5,734 bases of DNA from Pseudomonas sp. SST3 (GTDB lineage Bacteria > Pseudomonadota > Gammaproteobacteria > Pseudomonadales > Pseudomonadaceae): the NCBI RefSeq assembly GCF_003325755.1, contig NZ_QORI02000075.1, positions 1 through 5,734 of the forward strand, in the 5' to 3' direction. The position numbers and the translations under genes are program-made. The notes under the pieces were generated by a model, which saw nothing but the letters and a program-made list of their open reading frames with translations, did no database searches and was not told where the DNA came from. Below, piece after piece: positions 1-5,734 of the stretch (positions are counted from its first letter, which is position 1; each line of letters begins with the position of its first letter).

Positions 1-50
1 GGCCCGGTAGCCGGTGCACGGCTTTCACCTGTTTGGATGGCCTGAACTGA

Positions 51-77
51 AGGATAGTTCGGATTCAGCAAATTCAA
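51..77 (-). promoter_or_regulatory. Weak sigma70-like promoter pointing to the left edge
   Basis: On the minus strand TTGAAT (77-72) and TATCCT (56-51) each match four of six bases of the -35 and -10 consensus, with a short 15-bp spacer. They lie past the hairpin that follows glpE and would drive a gene beyond the left edge. In Pseudomonas aeruginosa, as I recall, the neighbour on this side is the yeaG/prkA-type kinase gene, but nothing of it is visible here. The rest of 1-164 shows no convincing coding sequence. Confidence 0.2.
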
Positions 78-127
78 GGGAGGAGAGGTGCTTTTACCGC
101 TGCGTTTCGTCGGATGGGAAGCGCAAG

Positions 128-144
128 GCCGCGCGATGCGCGGC
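128..144 (-). terminator. Strong GC hairpin downstream of glpE, probable operon end
   Basis: GCCGCGC-GAT-GCGCGGC forms a perfect 7-bp stem with a 3-nt loop, 20 nt after the glpE stop. On the minus strand it is preceded by an A-tract (TAA then six A) and followed by CTTGCGCTT, which is only partly T-rich. This fits the end of the transcript, but the weak U-tract makes it a poorer intrinsic terminator than the one after surA. On the plus strand the eight T residues (159-166) lie 14 nt beyond the stem, too far for an ordinary terminator. Confidence 0.5.
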
Positions 145-164
145 GTTTGGAGGCGATATTTTTT

Positions 165-494
165 TTACGAAGGATCGCCCTGTTCGACGTCCTGGGGGTA
201 AGTCTGGCGCCATAGCTCAAAGCCGCCATCGAGGCTGTAGACATCCGAGAAGCCCTGGTTGATCAGGTAGGCAGCAGCGCTCTGGCTGGAGTGACCGTGA
301 TAGCAGGTGACGACCAACGGATGGTCGAGATCTGCCGCCGCGATAAAGTCCGGCAGGGAATGGTTATCAAGATGTGTCGAACCAGCGATATGGCCACTGG
401 CGTAGCTGAGGGCGTCGCGAATGTCGACGATCACGCCACCGTCATTGCGCAGCGCCTGGGCCTGTTGCGGAGAGATACGTTTGAACTCAGTCAT
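165..494 (-). CDS. glpE: Thiosulfate sulfurtransferase GlpE (single-domain rhodanese)
   Basis: GlpE is a cytosolic single-domain rhodanese that moves a sulfane sulfur from thiosulfate to cyanide or to a thiol acceptor such as thioredoxin through a cysteine persulfide. The product is 109 aa, the usual size. The active-site loop is CYHGHSSQ with catalytic Cys64, close to CYHGNSS around Cys65 in E. coli GlpE. The rhodanese fold is supported by [22 protein letters not shown] at 21-42 and by [16 protein letters not shown] near the end. The ATG at 494 is preceded by GAGG with a 6-nt spacer. It overlaps the apaH stop by 8 bp (ATGACTGA), which points to translational coupling. In enterobacteria glpE lies with the glp genes; here it is the last gene of the rsmA-apaG-apaH block, a placement I associate with pseudomonads. 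A GC hairpin follows the stop codon. The in vivo acceptor is unknown. Confidence 0.95.
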   Translation of the reverse strand: MTEFKRISPQQAQALRNDGGVIVDIRDALSYASGHIAGSTHLDNHSLPDFIAAADLDHPLVVTCYHGHSSQSAAAYLINQGFSDVYSLDGGFELWRQTYPQDVEQGDPS

Positions 495-1311
495 GGGTTG
501 CCTCGCATTCGCAGCGGTGCATTTCTCCGCTGTCGAGATTCATCAGGGTCATAGTGTTGCCCCACACGCAGCCGGTATCCAGCGCAAAGACGTTGGGTTC
601 GTCGCAGCGACCCTCCAGCGCGGCCCAGTGGCCGAAGATGATCTTGCAGCCACGAGTCTTGCGATTGGGGTGGCTGAACCAGGGCGCGAAGCCCGGCGGG
701 GCCGATTCGATCCCTTCCTTGGCTTGCAGATCGAGGGTGCCATCGGCCTTGCAGAAGCGCATGCGGGTGAAATAGTTGGTGATCAGGCGCAGCCGTGGCA
801 CCCCGTGCAATTCCTTGTTCCACTTAGCGGGCAGGTTGCCGTACATGCCGTCGAGAAACGGCTGCAGCATGGCGTCGTCACGCAATGCTTGTTCGACTTC
901 TGCGGCTCGTCTGAGCGCCTTGGCCAGCGTCCATTGCGGCGGGATGCCCGCATGGACCATGGTGGTGGCTCGTTCGGCGTCGTGGTGGACCAGCCTCTGC
1001 TGGCGCAGCCAGTCGATCAGGTCAGTCCGGTCGGGCGCGTCGAGGATGGGTTTGAGCGTGTCGGAGCGCTTCAATCGTTCGATGTTGTGCGCAACGGCCA
1101 GCAGGTGCAGATCATGATTGCCGAGCACGGTCACGGCGGAGCTGCCCAGATCACGTACGAAGCGCAAAGCTTCAAGCGATTGCGGACCACGGTTGACCAG
1201 GTCCCCGGCGAGCCACAGGCAATCGCGCGAGGGGCTGAAGTCGACTCGCTGCAGCAGGCATTGGAGGGGTTCGAGGCAACCCTGCAGGTCGCCGACAGCA
1301 TAGATAGTCAA
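487..1311 (-). CDS. apaH: Symmetrical bis(5'-nucleosyl)-tetraphosphatase ApaH
   Basis: ApaH splits diadenosine tetraphosphate (Ap4A) into two ADP, keeping stress-linked dinucleotides low, and is known in E. coli to remove Np4-type caps from RNA. It belongs to the PPP metallophosphatase family. The product is 274 aa, near the usual ~280. Metal-site motifs are present: GDLQG at 7-11, GDLVNRGP at 36-43, GNHD at 64-67, MVHAG at 118-122 and FGHWA at 226-230, with the family block LDTGCVWG at 244-251. The first motif is GDxQG rather than the GDxHG of E. coli; from memory, Q is common in this branch. The start is a TTG at 1311, giving (M)[11 protein letters not shown], with CGGAG 7 nt upstream; no ATG gives the conserved N-terminus. 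TTG overlaps the apaG stop (TTGA) and the 3' end overlaps glpE by 8 bp, so translation is probably coupled across all three and the rare start may lower ApaH output relative to ApaG. Confidence 0.97.
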   Translation of the reverse strand: MTIYAVGDLQGCLEPLQCLLQRVDFSPSRDCLWLAGDLVNRGPQSLEALRFVRDLGSSAVTVLGNHDLHLLAVAHNIERLKRSDTLKPILDAPDRTDLIDWLRQQRLVHHDAERATTMVHAGIPPQWTLAKALRRAAEVEQALRDDAMLQPFLDGMYGNLPAKWNKELHGVPRLRLITNYFTRMRFCKADGTLDLQAKEGIESAPPGFAPWFSHPNRKTRGCKIIFGHWAALEGRCDEPNVFALDTGCVWGNTMTLMNLDSGEMHRCECEATHD

Positions 1312-1691
1312 TGCAAGGCTCCGGGTACGGCCAGCCGGAAGGGGGCAATCTCGGCATCGAAGCGGTGTCCGTCTTCGGCGAGCATCTGATAGCTGCCCTG
1401 CATGGTGCCGACGCTGGAGGCCATCAGCGTGCCGCTGGTATAGACGTGACGCTGGCCCGGCGCGACCACCGGCTGTTCGCCGACCACGCCGGCGCCGCGT
1501 ACCTCCTGAACCTGGCCATCGCCGTCGGTGATGATCCAGTGACGAGACAGCAGTTGTGCAGTGAGCTGGCCCTTGTTTTCGATCGTTACTGTGTAGGCAA
1601 AGGCATAACGGTTTTGTTCCGGCTGCGACTGGTCGGCCAGATACGCCGGGCTGACGCTGACGTTGATCCAGTAGCGAAGGTCTTCAGGCAT
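1308..1691 (-). CDS. apaG: ApaG domain protein (DUF525)
   Basis: ApaG is a small protein with a fibronectin type III-like beta-sandwich fold. Its bacterial function is not settled; a Co2+/Mg2+ efflux association has been suggested from Salmonella mutants (CorD). The product is 127 aa, the usual length for a stand-alone ApaG. Conserved stretches visible are [22 protein letters not shown] (31-52), [21 protein letters not shown] (54-74), [19 protein letters not shown] (85-103) and the C-terminal [17 protein letters not shown]. The ATG at 1691 has an excellent ribosome-binding site, TAGGAG, 5 nt upstream, clearly better than that of rsmA. The stop codon overlaps the TTG start of apaH by 4 bp (TTGA), so the two are likely translated together. 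The name comes from position beside apaH rather than from a demonstrated role in Ap4A metabolism. Confidence 0.96.
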   Translation of the reverse strand: MPEDLRYWINVSVSPAYLADQSQPEQNRYAFAYTVTIENKGQLTAQLLSRHWIITDGDGQVQEVRGAGVVGEQPVVAPGQRHVYTSGTLMASSVGTMQGSYQMLAEDGHRFDAEIAPFRLAVPGALH

Positions 1692-1717
1692 GGGGACTCC
1701 TACTTTGGGGCTCGCCT

Positions 1718-2515
1718 TCAGACGCGGGCGGAAAGTTGGTCTGACAATCTTACGAACGCTGCCAGGTCCAGCTGTTCCGGGCGAAGGCTGCCATCAACAT
1801 CTGCCGCGGCGATGGCGTCCGCGTCGAGCAGGCCTTTGAGCGTATTGCGCAGCGTCTTTCGGCGCTGATTGAAGGCTTGGCGAACGACGACTTCCAGCTG
1901 GCGATGATCGCGCGCCGGATGCGGCAGCACTTCGTGAGGGACTAGGCGCACTATGGCCGATTCCACCTTAGGCGCCGGGTTGAAGGCGCCAGGGCCAACA
2001 TTGAACAGGTGCTCTACGCGACAGTGGTACTGCACCATGATCGACAGACGCCCCCAGTCGCCACCGCCGGGCTGCGCAGCGAGGCGTTCGACCACTTCCT
2101 TCTGCAGCATGAAATGCATGTCGCGGATCAGGTGAGCGTGGTCGAGCAGATGAAAGATCAACGGTGTGGAGATGTTGTATGGGAGGTTGCCGACGATGCG
2201 CAGGCTGCCGGGTTCCTGGCTCAGCTGGGCGAAATCGAACTTCAAGGCATCGCCCTGGTTAAGCGCGAAATTGTCCCGCCCGGCGAACTTGTGCTGAAGA
2301 ATCGGGATGAGGTCCAGGTCCAGTTCGACCACATCCAGATGCGCGCCGCTGTCGAGCAGCCCTTCGGTGAGGGCGCCCTGGCCTGGACCAATCTCGACCA
2401 TGCGCTCACCCGGTTTGGCATGGATGGCGCGCAGGATGCGATGAATCACGCCAGCATCGTGGAGGAAATTTTGGCCGAAACGCTTTCGCGCGCGGTGTTG
2501 GTAGTTCTCGGACAT
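1718..2515 (-). CDS. rsmA: 16S rRNA (adenine1518-N6/adenine1519-N6)-dimethyltransferase RsmA (KsgA)
   Basis: RsmA transfers four methyl groups from S-adenosylmethionine to two adjacent adenines in helix 45 of 16S rRNA, a late checkpoint in 30S subunit assembly; loss of it gives kasugamycin resistance. The product is 265 aa, normal for the family. The N-terminus [13 protein letters not shown] is the family signature. The SAM-binding loop [11 protein letters not shown] is at residues 41-51, the acidic ribose-binding strand VVELDLD at 62-68, and the catalytic NLPY motif at 110-113. [14 protein letters not shown] and [13 protein letters not shown] follow in the C-terminal half. I chose the ATG at 2515 because it gives the expected [13 protein letters not shown] start. 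The frame stays open to 2797, but that extension runs into pdxA and has no family resemblance. The Shine-Dalgarno signal is weak: only GGTG at 2528-2525, 9 nt from the ATG. The upstream leader is pyrimidine-rich and carries the heptad repeat. apaG follows after 26 bp. Confidence 0.97.
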   Translation of the reverse strand: MSENYQHRARKRFGQNFLHDAGVIHRILRAIHAKPGERMVEIGPGQGALTEGLLDSGAHLDVVELDLDLIPILQHKFAGRDNFALNQGDALKFDFAQLSQEPGSLRIVGNLPYNISTPLIFHLLDHAHLIRDMHFMLQKEVVERLAAQPGGGDWGRLSIMVQYHCRVEHLFNVGPGAFNPAPKVESAIVRLVPHEVLPHPARDHRQLEVVVRQAFNQRRKTLRNTLKGLLDADAIAAADVDGSLRPEQLDLAAFVRLSDQLSARV

Positions 2516-2536
2516 GGACAGCAGCACCCAGGGAGC

Positions 2537-2571
2537 AGCTTGAAGCGGGAAGCCAGAAGCTGGAAACGAAA
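2537..2571. repeat. Degenerate 7-bp tandem repeat in the pdxA-rsmA gap
   Basis: Five head-to-tail heptads can be read on the plus strand: AGCTTGA, AGCGGGA, AGCCAGA, AGCTGGA and a decayed AACGAAA. The consensus is AGCNNGA, with four units fixed at positions 1-3, 6 and 7. On the minus strand, the transcribed direction here, the tract reads as repeated TCNNGCT and is rich in pyrimidines. It ends 22 bp before the rsmA start codon, so it lies in the rsmA leader. No reading frame uses it. From memory, similar degenerate AGC-type heptads occur between genes in some pseudomonads, but I cannot confirm this here. Confidence 0.65.
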
Positions 2572-2579
2572 AGGTGCGC

Positions 2580-2588
2580 AGTTTAGCA
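2580..2588 (-). promoter_or_regulatory. Possible extended -10 promoter element before rsmA
   Basis: On the minus strand the sequence TGCTAAACT (2588-2580) matches the extended -10 pattern TGnTATAAT at TG plus four of the six -10 bases. I found no good -35 hexamer at 16-18 bp upstream. If active, it would start RNA near 2573, with a leader of roughly 60 nt carrying the heptad repeat. This is a weak candidate based on pattern only. Confidence 0.2.
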
Positions 2589-2623
2589 GGCTGGTGTGAA
2601 TGGCGCTTTTTACGTCCATCAGA

Positions 2624-2665
2624 AGTCGATGCGTCGCGCCAGCCATGTGCCTGATCGCATCGGCT
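2624..2665. repeat. Inverted repeat at the pdxA stop codon
   Basis: The arms AGTCGATGCG (2624-2633) and CGCATCGGCT (2656-2665) pair at 9 of 10 positions around a 22-nt loop. On the minus-strand transcript the 5' arm begins inside the pdxA stop codon. No T-run follows the 3' arm, so it is not an ordinary intrinsic terminator. It may be a 3'-end stabilising or processing hairpin, or chance in GC-rich DNA. Confidence 0.4.
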
Positions 2666-3644
2666 ACCTAGCCATCTGATACGCCGTTTCCAGCGCCACC
2701 TGCAGGCTGCCGGTATCGATTCGGCCGGTACCTGCGAGATCCAGCGCGGTGCCGTGATCAACCGAGGTGCGCACGATCGGCAAACCCAGGGTGACATTGA
2801 CGGCCGCGCCGAAGCCTTTGTATTTCAACACCGGCAGGCCCTGGTCGTGATACATCGCCAGCACTGCGTCGCAGTTATCGAGGTGCTTGGGGGTGAACAG
2901 CGTATCCGCAGGCAGCGGGCCGACGAGGTCGAGTCCTTCGTGCCGAAGTGCTTCCAGTGCTGGTTCGATGATTTCGATTTCCTCGAGCCCCAGGTGACCA
3001 TCTTCGCCGGCATGCGGGTTGAGTCCGCAGACCAGAATGCGCGGTCGAGCGATGCCGAACTTTTCCACCAGGTCGGCATGCAGAATGCGCGTCACACGCT
3101 GCAACCGCTCGGTGGTTATCGCGGCGGCGACATCCTTGAGCGGCAGGTGCGTGGTCACGAGGGCTACCCGTAGGCCACGGGTGGCCAGCATCATGACCAC
3201 CTGCTCGGTGCCCGTCAGTTCAGCGAGGAACTCGGTGTGTCCGGAGAAGGGTATACCGGCCTCGTTGATCACGCCTTTATGCACGGGTGCGGTAATCATC
3301 CCGGCGAAACTGCCGTCGAGGCAGCCGCGACCAGCGCGTTGCAGCGTCGCGAGCACATAGTTGGCATTTGCCGCGGTGAGCGCACCGCTGACCACGGGTG
3401 AGGCTAATGGCGTATCCCAGACATATAGGCAGCTCGCAGCGGCAGGCTGGTCCGGCCAGCTGTCTGGAGTGACCTCAATCAGGTTGATATCCAGCCCTAG
3501 CTCGGTTGCGCGCGCACGCATCAGCTCGATGCTGGCTATGACGATCAGGGCGTGGGGGTGGCTGTCGCGCGCGAGCAGCAGGCAGAGGTCGGGGCCGATA
3601 CCGGCCGGCTCGCCAGGAGTCAGAGCGAAGCGTTTGACGGTCAT
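2664..3644 (-). CDS. pdxA: 4-hydroxythreonine-4-phosphate dehydrogenase PdxA
   Basis: PdxA oxidises 4-phosphohydroxy-L-threonine with NAD to a product that decarboxylates to 3-amino-2-oxopropyl phosphate, which PdxJ condenses with deoxyxylulose phosphate to make pyridoxine phosphate. It is a cytosolic homodimer that needs a divalent metal. The product is 326 aa, a normal length for the family. The N-terminal [12 protein letters not shown] signature is at residues 9-20. The three metal-binding histidines are in place at H166 (THLPLK), H211 (LNPHAGEDG) and H266 ([11 protein letters not shown]), the same numbers known for the E. coli enzyme. Conserved segments TAPVHK and SGHTEFLAE are also present, as is [14 protein letters not shown] near the end. 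The ATG at 3644 is preceded by GAGGG with a 9-nt spacer, which supports this start. The gene sits 84 bp after surA, behind a strong terminator, so it must depend on read-through or on a promoter inside surA. I saw no clear sigma70 boxes in the last 100 bp of surA. Confidence 0.97.
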   Translation of the reverse strand: MTVKRFALTPGEPAGIGPDLCLLLARDSHPHALIVIASIELMRARATELGLDINLIEVTPDSWPDQPAAASCLYVWDTPLASPVVSGALTAANANYVLATLQRAGRGCLDGSFAGMITAPVHKGVINEAGIPFSGHTEFLAELTGTEQVVMMLATRGLRVALVTTHLPLKDVAAAITTERLQRVTRILHADLVEKFGIARPRILVCGLNPHAGEDGHLGLEEIEIIEPALEALRHEGLDLVGPLPADTLFTPKHLDNCDAVLAMYHDQGLPVLKYKGFGAAVNVTLGLPIVRTSVDHGTALDLAGTGRIDTGSLQVALETAYQMAR

Positions 3645-3667
3645 ATCGATCAGCCCTCAGGCGGGTT

Positions 3668-3700
3668 AAAAAAAACGGGCCGGCCAAATTGGCAGGCCCG
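3668..3700 (-). terminator. Intrinsic terminator after surA, before pdxA
   Basis: Read on the minus strand, a GC-rich hairpin spans 3700 to 3676: outer arms CGGGCC and GGCCCG (6 bp), one mismatch, then inner arms GCC/GGC around a short AT loop. It is followed at once by eight T residues (3675-3668). This is the full layout of a Rho-independent terminator. It begins 28 nt after the surA stop and its U-tract ends 23 nt before the pdxA start codon. The plus strand shows no T-run after the hairpin, so it looks one-directional. A second copy of the outer-arm complement (CCCGC on the minus strand, 3665-3661) lies just beyond the T-run and could pair with the 5' arm in read-through RNA. Confidence 0.85.
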
Positions 3701-3728
3701 CTGATGGCGTGCGGCGACCCTTCCGATA

Positions 3729-5036
3729 TCAGATCTTGATCTCGACGTAGGCCTCGTCGCGTATCTGGCGAAGCCAGGCTTGCAGTTCTTCTTCGTACTT
3801 GCGGTTGCGTAGCAGCGTTTGCGCCTGCTGCTCGCGGAACTCCTCACTGGCATCAGTGGCGCGGCGGCCGAGAACTTCGAGGATATGCCAGCCGTACGGG
3901 GTCTTGAAGGCTTCGGACAGTTGGCCATTGGGGGTATTGGCCATGACTTCGCGGAACTCCGGTACCAGCGAGCTCGGGTCGATCCAATTCAGGTCGCCAC
4001 CGTTGAGCGCAGAACCTGGATCTTCGGAGAAATTCTTCGCCAGGTCGGCGAAGCTCTCACCTGCGAGGATCCGGTCGCGCAGGCGCTCCACCAGGCGGCG
4101 GCTTTCATCTTCGCTGCGGATCTGGCTCGGCTTGATCAGAATATGGCGAACGTGAACCTCGTCGCGAACCTGGGTATCACCGCCGCGCTTGTCCAGCACC
4201 TTGAGCAGGATGAAGCCTGGTGGGGTGCGAACCGGTTGGGTGAAGTCACCGACGTCCATGGTGCTGACTTCGGTGTCGAATGGCGGTGGCAGTTGAGCGG
4301 CTTTTCGCCAGCCCATGTCACCGCCTTCCAGTGCGTTCTCGCTGGCCGAGCGAGCAACCGCCAGCTTGGCGAAATCCGCGCCATTCTGCAGCTGTTCGTA
4401 GGTGTCTCTTGCCATTTCTTCCGCTGCCTGGATGGCCGCCGAATCGGCTGACTCCGGTACCGGAATAAGAATGTTGGCTAGCCGATATTCTTCGGAAAGC
4501 TGCAGCTTGCCAAGATCGGAAGCGAGGAAGTTTTCCACTTCCTGGTTCGATACTTGAATTCGCTCGGCGATGCGGCGCTGACGCACGCGGCTGATGATCA
4601 TCTCCCGGCGAATCTGCTCGCGAGCAGTTTCCAGACTCAGCCCGTCGCGCTCCAGGGCGGCGCGGAACTGATCAAGGCTCATGTTATTACGTTGGGCGAT
4701 GGTGGCCATCGCCTGATTGAGCTCCTCGTCCGAAATACGGATGCCTGAGCGTTCACCGATCTGCAGCTGCAGATTCTCGGTGATCAGGCGCTCGAGCACC
4801 TGCTGCTGCATGACGTCTCGCGGCGGCATCTCCGCACCGCGCTTCTCGATGGTCTGTTCGACCTCGCGAAGGCGCTGATCCAGCTGGCTCTGCATGATGA
4901 CGTCGTTATCGACGATGGCGACGATACGATCGAGCGGGCGCACCTCGGCAGCGGCTGAAGTGGCGAGGGTGGCGTTGCCTAGCAGGAGCGCGCCCACCAG
5001 CAGCGGGCGCAGGTAATTAGAAAGCTTGGTCTTCAC
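3729..5036 (-). CDS. surA: Periplasmic chaperone/peptidyl-prolyl isomerase SurA
   Basis: SurA escorts unfolded outer-membrane proteins, LptD among them, through the periplasm to the Bam complex and has parvulin-type prolyl isomerase domains. The product is 435 aa, close to the usual ~430. Residues 1-30 form a Sec signal peptide (basic KTK start, hydrophobic [10 protein letters not shown], likely AAA|EV cleavage). The SurA N-domain follows (about 31-165, with [17 protein letters not shown] and [19 protein letters not shown]). Parvulin domain 1 is at about 180-285 and domain 2 at about 293-392 ([39 protein letters not shown]), then the short C-terminal helix. I chose the GTG at 5036 because it gives the family N-terminus (V/M)KTKLS. 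A second in-frame GTG at 5042 would add two residues and sits 5 nt from an AAGG (5051-5048), so either could be used. An open extension to 5135 lies inside lptD and lacks a signal-peptide-like start. surA overlaps the lptD end by 20 bp, which suggests translational coupling. A strong terminator follows the stop. Confidence 0.95.
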   Translation of the reverse strand: MKTKLSNYLRPLLVGALLLGNATLATSAAAEVRPLDRIVAIVDNDVIMQSQLDQRLREVEQTIEKRGAEMPPRDVMQQQVLERLITENLQLQIGERSGIRISDEELNQAMATIAQRNNMSLDQFRAALERDGLSLETAREQIRREMIISRVRQRRIAERIQVSNQEVENFLASDLGKLQLSEEYRLANILIPVPESADSAAIQAAEEMARDTYEQLQNGADFAKLAVARSASENALEGGDMGWRKAAQLPPPFDTEVSTMDVGDFTQPVRTPPGFILLKVLDKRGGDTQVRDEVHVRHILIKPSQIRSEDESRRLVERLRDRILAGESFADLAKNFSEDPGSALNGGDLNWIDPSSLVPEFREVMANTPNGQLSEAFKTPYGWHILEVLGRRATDASEEFREQQAQTLLRNRKYEEELQAWLRQIRDEAYVEIKI

Positions 5037-5734
5037 GTTCACGGTAACCTTGTATGCCTTCGTCGAGGAATGTCTCGGTCGTGCTGCCGAACACGCCACC
5101 GAGTCCCTTGAGGACGATTTGCAGGAAGATGCCATTGTCTGGCTCGTCGTTCTGCGATGGGTTGAGACTGGTTTCGTCGTAGTCGATCCAGTAGCGGTTG
5201 ATCAGCCGCAGCTTCCAGCAGCAATTGTCATACTCGAAGCCGCCGAAGGCTTCCAGCGTACGGTTGCGGCTGTAGTCATGCTGCCAGCGCGCGATCACGC
5301 TCCACTGCGGCACGATTGGCCAGATGGTGGAGATGTCGTGCTGGTTGATCTTGTAGTAATCCTTGATGTACTCCGGTGTACCCGGCGTGCCGTAATCACC
5401 GCCATAGGTCCACAAGCCGGTGGCCTGGTCGAAACGGACGGTGTCGTTGCGGTAGCGGTAGCCGATATTGACAATCTTGTTCGGATTGTCAGCTGGCTGG
5501 TAATGCCACATGGCGCTACCTGAGCGGGTGCTATGAGTGTCCGGGTCCCAGTTGAAGGTGGACGTGAAGCGCCAGTCCCGGTTGTAGCGGTACATGTACT
5601 CCAGCGCATAGGGCGATACCGAGGAAGTCGCATTGGAGCGCGTGCGATAATCGATGCCGCGCAGCTGGACCTTACGGTCTTCGAAGTAGAACGCCTGGCC
5701 GATACTTAACCGCTGACGCTCGAAACCGTTAGGC
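5017..5734 (-). CDS. lptD: LPS-assembly outer-membrane protein LptD, C-terminal part (5' end outside window)
   Basis: LptD is the outer-membrane beta-barrel that, with the lipoprotein LptE, inserts lipopolysaccharide into the outer leaflet. The window holds its last 238 residues; the first full codon is at 5733 and the stop is TAA at 5019-5017. The reading frame is open from the right edge, so the gene continues upstream. Alternating polar/aromatic strands typical of the barrel are visible ([39 protein letters not shown]). The adjacent Cys-Cys pair at 5218-5223 matches the pair that, in E. coli LptD, forms disulfides with two N-terminal cysteines and is needed for a working translocon. The C-terminus [13 protein letters not shown] matches the Pseudomonas form as I remember it. 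The gene overlaps the start of surA, whose product is a known chaperone for LptD, so the order is functionally sensible. Identification is secure; nothing can be said about the N-terminal OstA-like domain, which is not in view. Confidence 0.96.
   Translation of the reverse strand, partial: PNGFERQRLSIGQAFYFEDRKVQLRGIDYRTRSNATSSVSPYALEYMYRYNRDWRFTSTFNWDPDTHSTRSGSAMWHYQPADNPNKIVNIGYRYRNDTVRFDQATGLWTYGGDYGTPGTPEYIKDYYKINQHDISTIWPIVPQWSVIARWQHDYSRNRTLEAFGGFEYDNCCWKLRLINRYWIDYDETSLNPSQNDEPDNGIFLQIVLKGLGGVFGSTTETFLDEGIQGYREREDQAF

Noticed and set aside
9..23. Small inverted repeat AGCCG-GTGCA-CGGCT near the left edge
   Set aside because: A 5-bp stem followed by only three T residues is too weak to call a terminator or operator.
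56..75. TTCGGATTC, resembling the T-loop of a tRNA
   Set aside because: The flanking bases do not form the 5-bp T stem, and no acceptor or anticodon arm can be drawn around it.
421..1389. Long plus-strand open frame (322 codons) opposite apaH
   Set aside because: It lies wholly antisense to apaH and its flanks, whose motifs are unmistakable. The translated product looks like a reversed-strand shadow, as is common in GC-rich DNA, and it has no ribosome-binding site or family motif.
2009..2599. Plus-strand open frame (196 codons) opposite rsmA
   Set aside because: It is antisense to rsmA, which carries GPGQG and NLPY motifs in the correct frame; no independent evidence of coding.
2516..2797. 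N-terminal extension of RsmA by 94 residues
   Set aside because: The extra residues overlap pdxA and the repeat-bearing gap and look random (rich in R, S, W and P); the family N-terminus begins at the ATG at 2515.
3819..4451. Plus-strand open frame (210 codons) opposite surA
   Set aside because: Shadow of the surA parvulin domains; no recognisable protein family and no start signal.
5026..5523. Plus-strand open frame (165 codons) opposite lptD
   Set aside because: Composition dominated by V, A and D, as expected from the antisense of a beta-barrel gene; no supporting signal.
1..5734. Possible mobile element, CRISPR array, toxin-antitoxin or defence system
   Set aside because: All seven genes are conserved housekeeping genes in expected order. 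There are no transposase motifs, spacer-repeat arrays or unexplained gene-sized stretches, and composition looks even.

Overview
This window is a conserved housekeeping gene cluster from a gammaproteobacterium, almost certainly a member of the Pseudomonadaceae. The evidence is the gene order lptD-surA-pdxA-rsmA-apaG-apaH-glpE, GC-rich coding DNA, and protein sequences that read like those of Pseudomonas throughout. Examples are the LptD C-terminus ending REREDQAF, the SurA start MKTKLS, and the RsmA start [21 protein letters not shown] Stutzerimonas/P. stutzeri-like source is possible, but I cannot fix the genus or species from sequence alone.

All seven genes lie on the minus strand and are read right to left. 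The right edge (5017-5734) holds the C-terminal 238 residues of LptD, the outer-membrane LPS translocon; its 5' part is outside the window. surA (periplasmic chaperone and prolyl isomerase) follows and overlaps lptD by about 20 bp with a GTG start. An 84-bp gap with a textbook intrinsic terminator separates surA from pdxA (vitamin B6 synthesis). A 148-bp gap then leads to rsmA (16S rRNA dimethyladenosine methyltransferase). It holds an inverted repeat at the pdxA stop and a degenerate 7-bp tandem repeat just before rsmA. apaG follows after 26 bp. apaH starts at a TTG overlapping the apaG stop by 4 bp, and glpE overlaps the end of apaH by 8 bp. The left 164 bp hold no convincing gene: there is a strong GC hairpin after glpE and a weak promoter-like pair pointing toward a gene beyond the left edge.

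The genes fall into two functional blocks. lptD and surA serve outer-membrane assembly, since SurA helps LptD and other beta-barrels fold. pdxA, rsmA, apaG, apaH and glpE serve cofactor synthesis, ribosome maturation, dinucleoside tetraphosphate turnover and sulfur transfer. The overlaps suggest translational coupling inside the apaG-apaH-glpE and lptD-surA pairs, and the terminator after surA marks the boundary between the blocks.

I found no mobile element, CRISPR array, tRNA, rRNA or new defence-like system. The points worth a second look are regulatory: the terminator inside a classically described operon, and the heptad repeat/pyrimidine-rich leader before rsmA, which has only a weak Shine-Dalgarno sequence.
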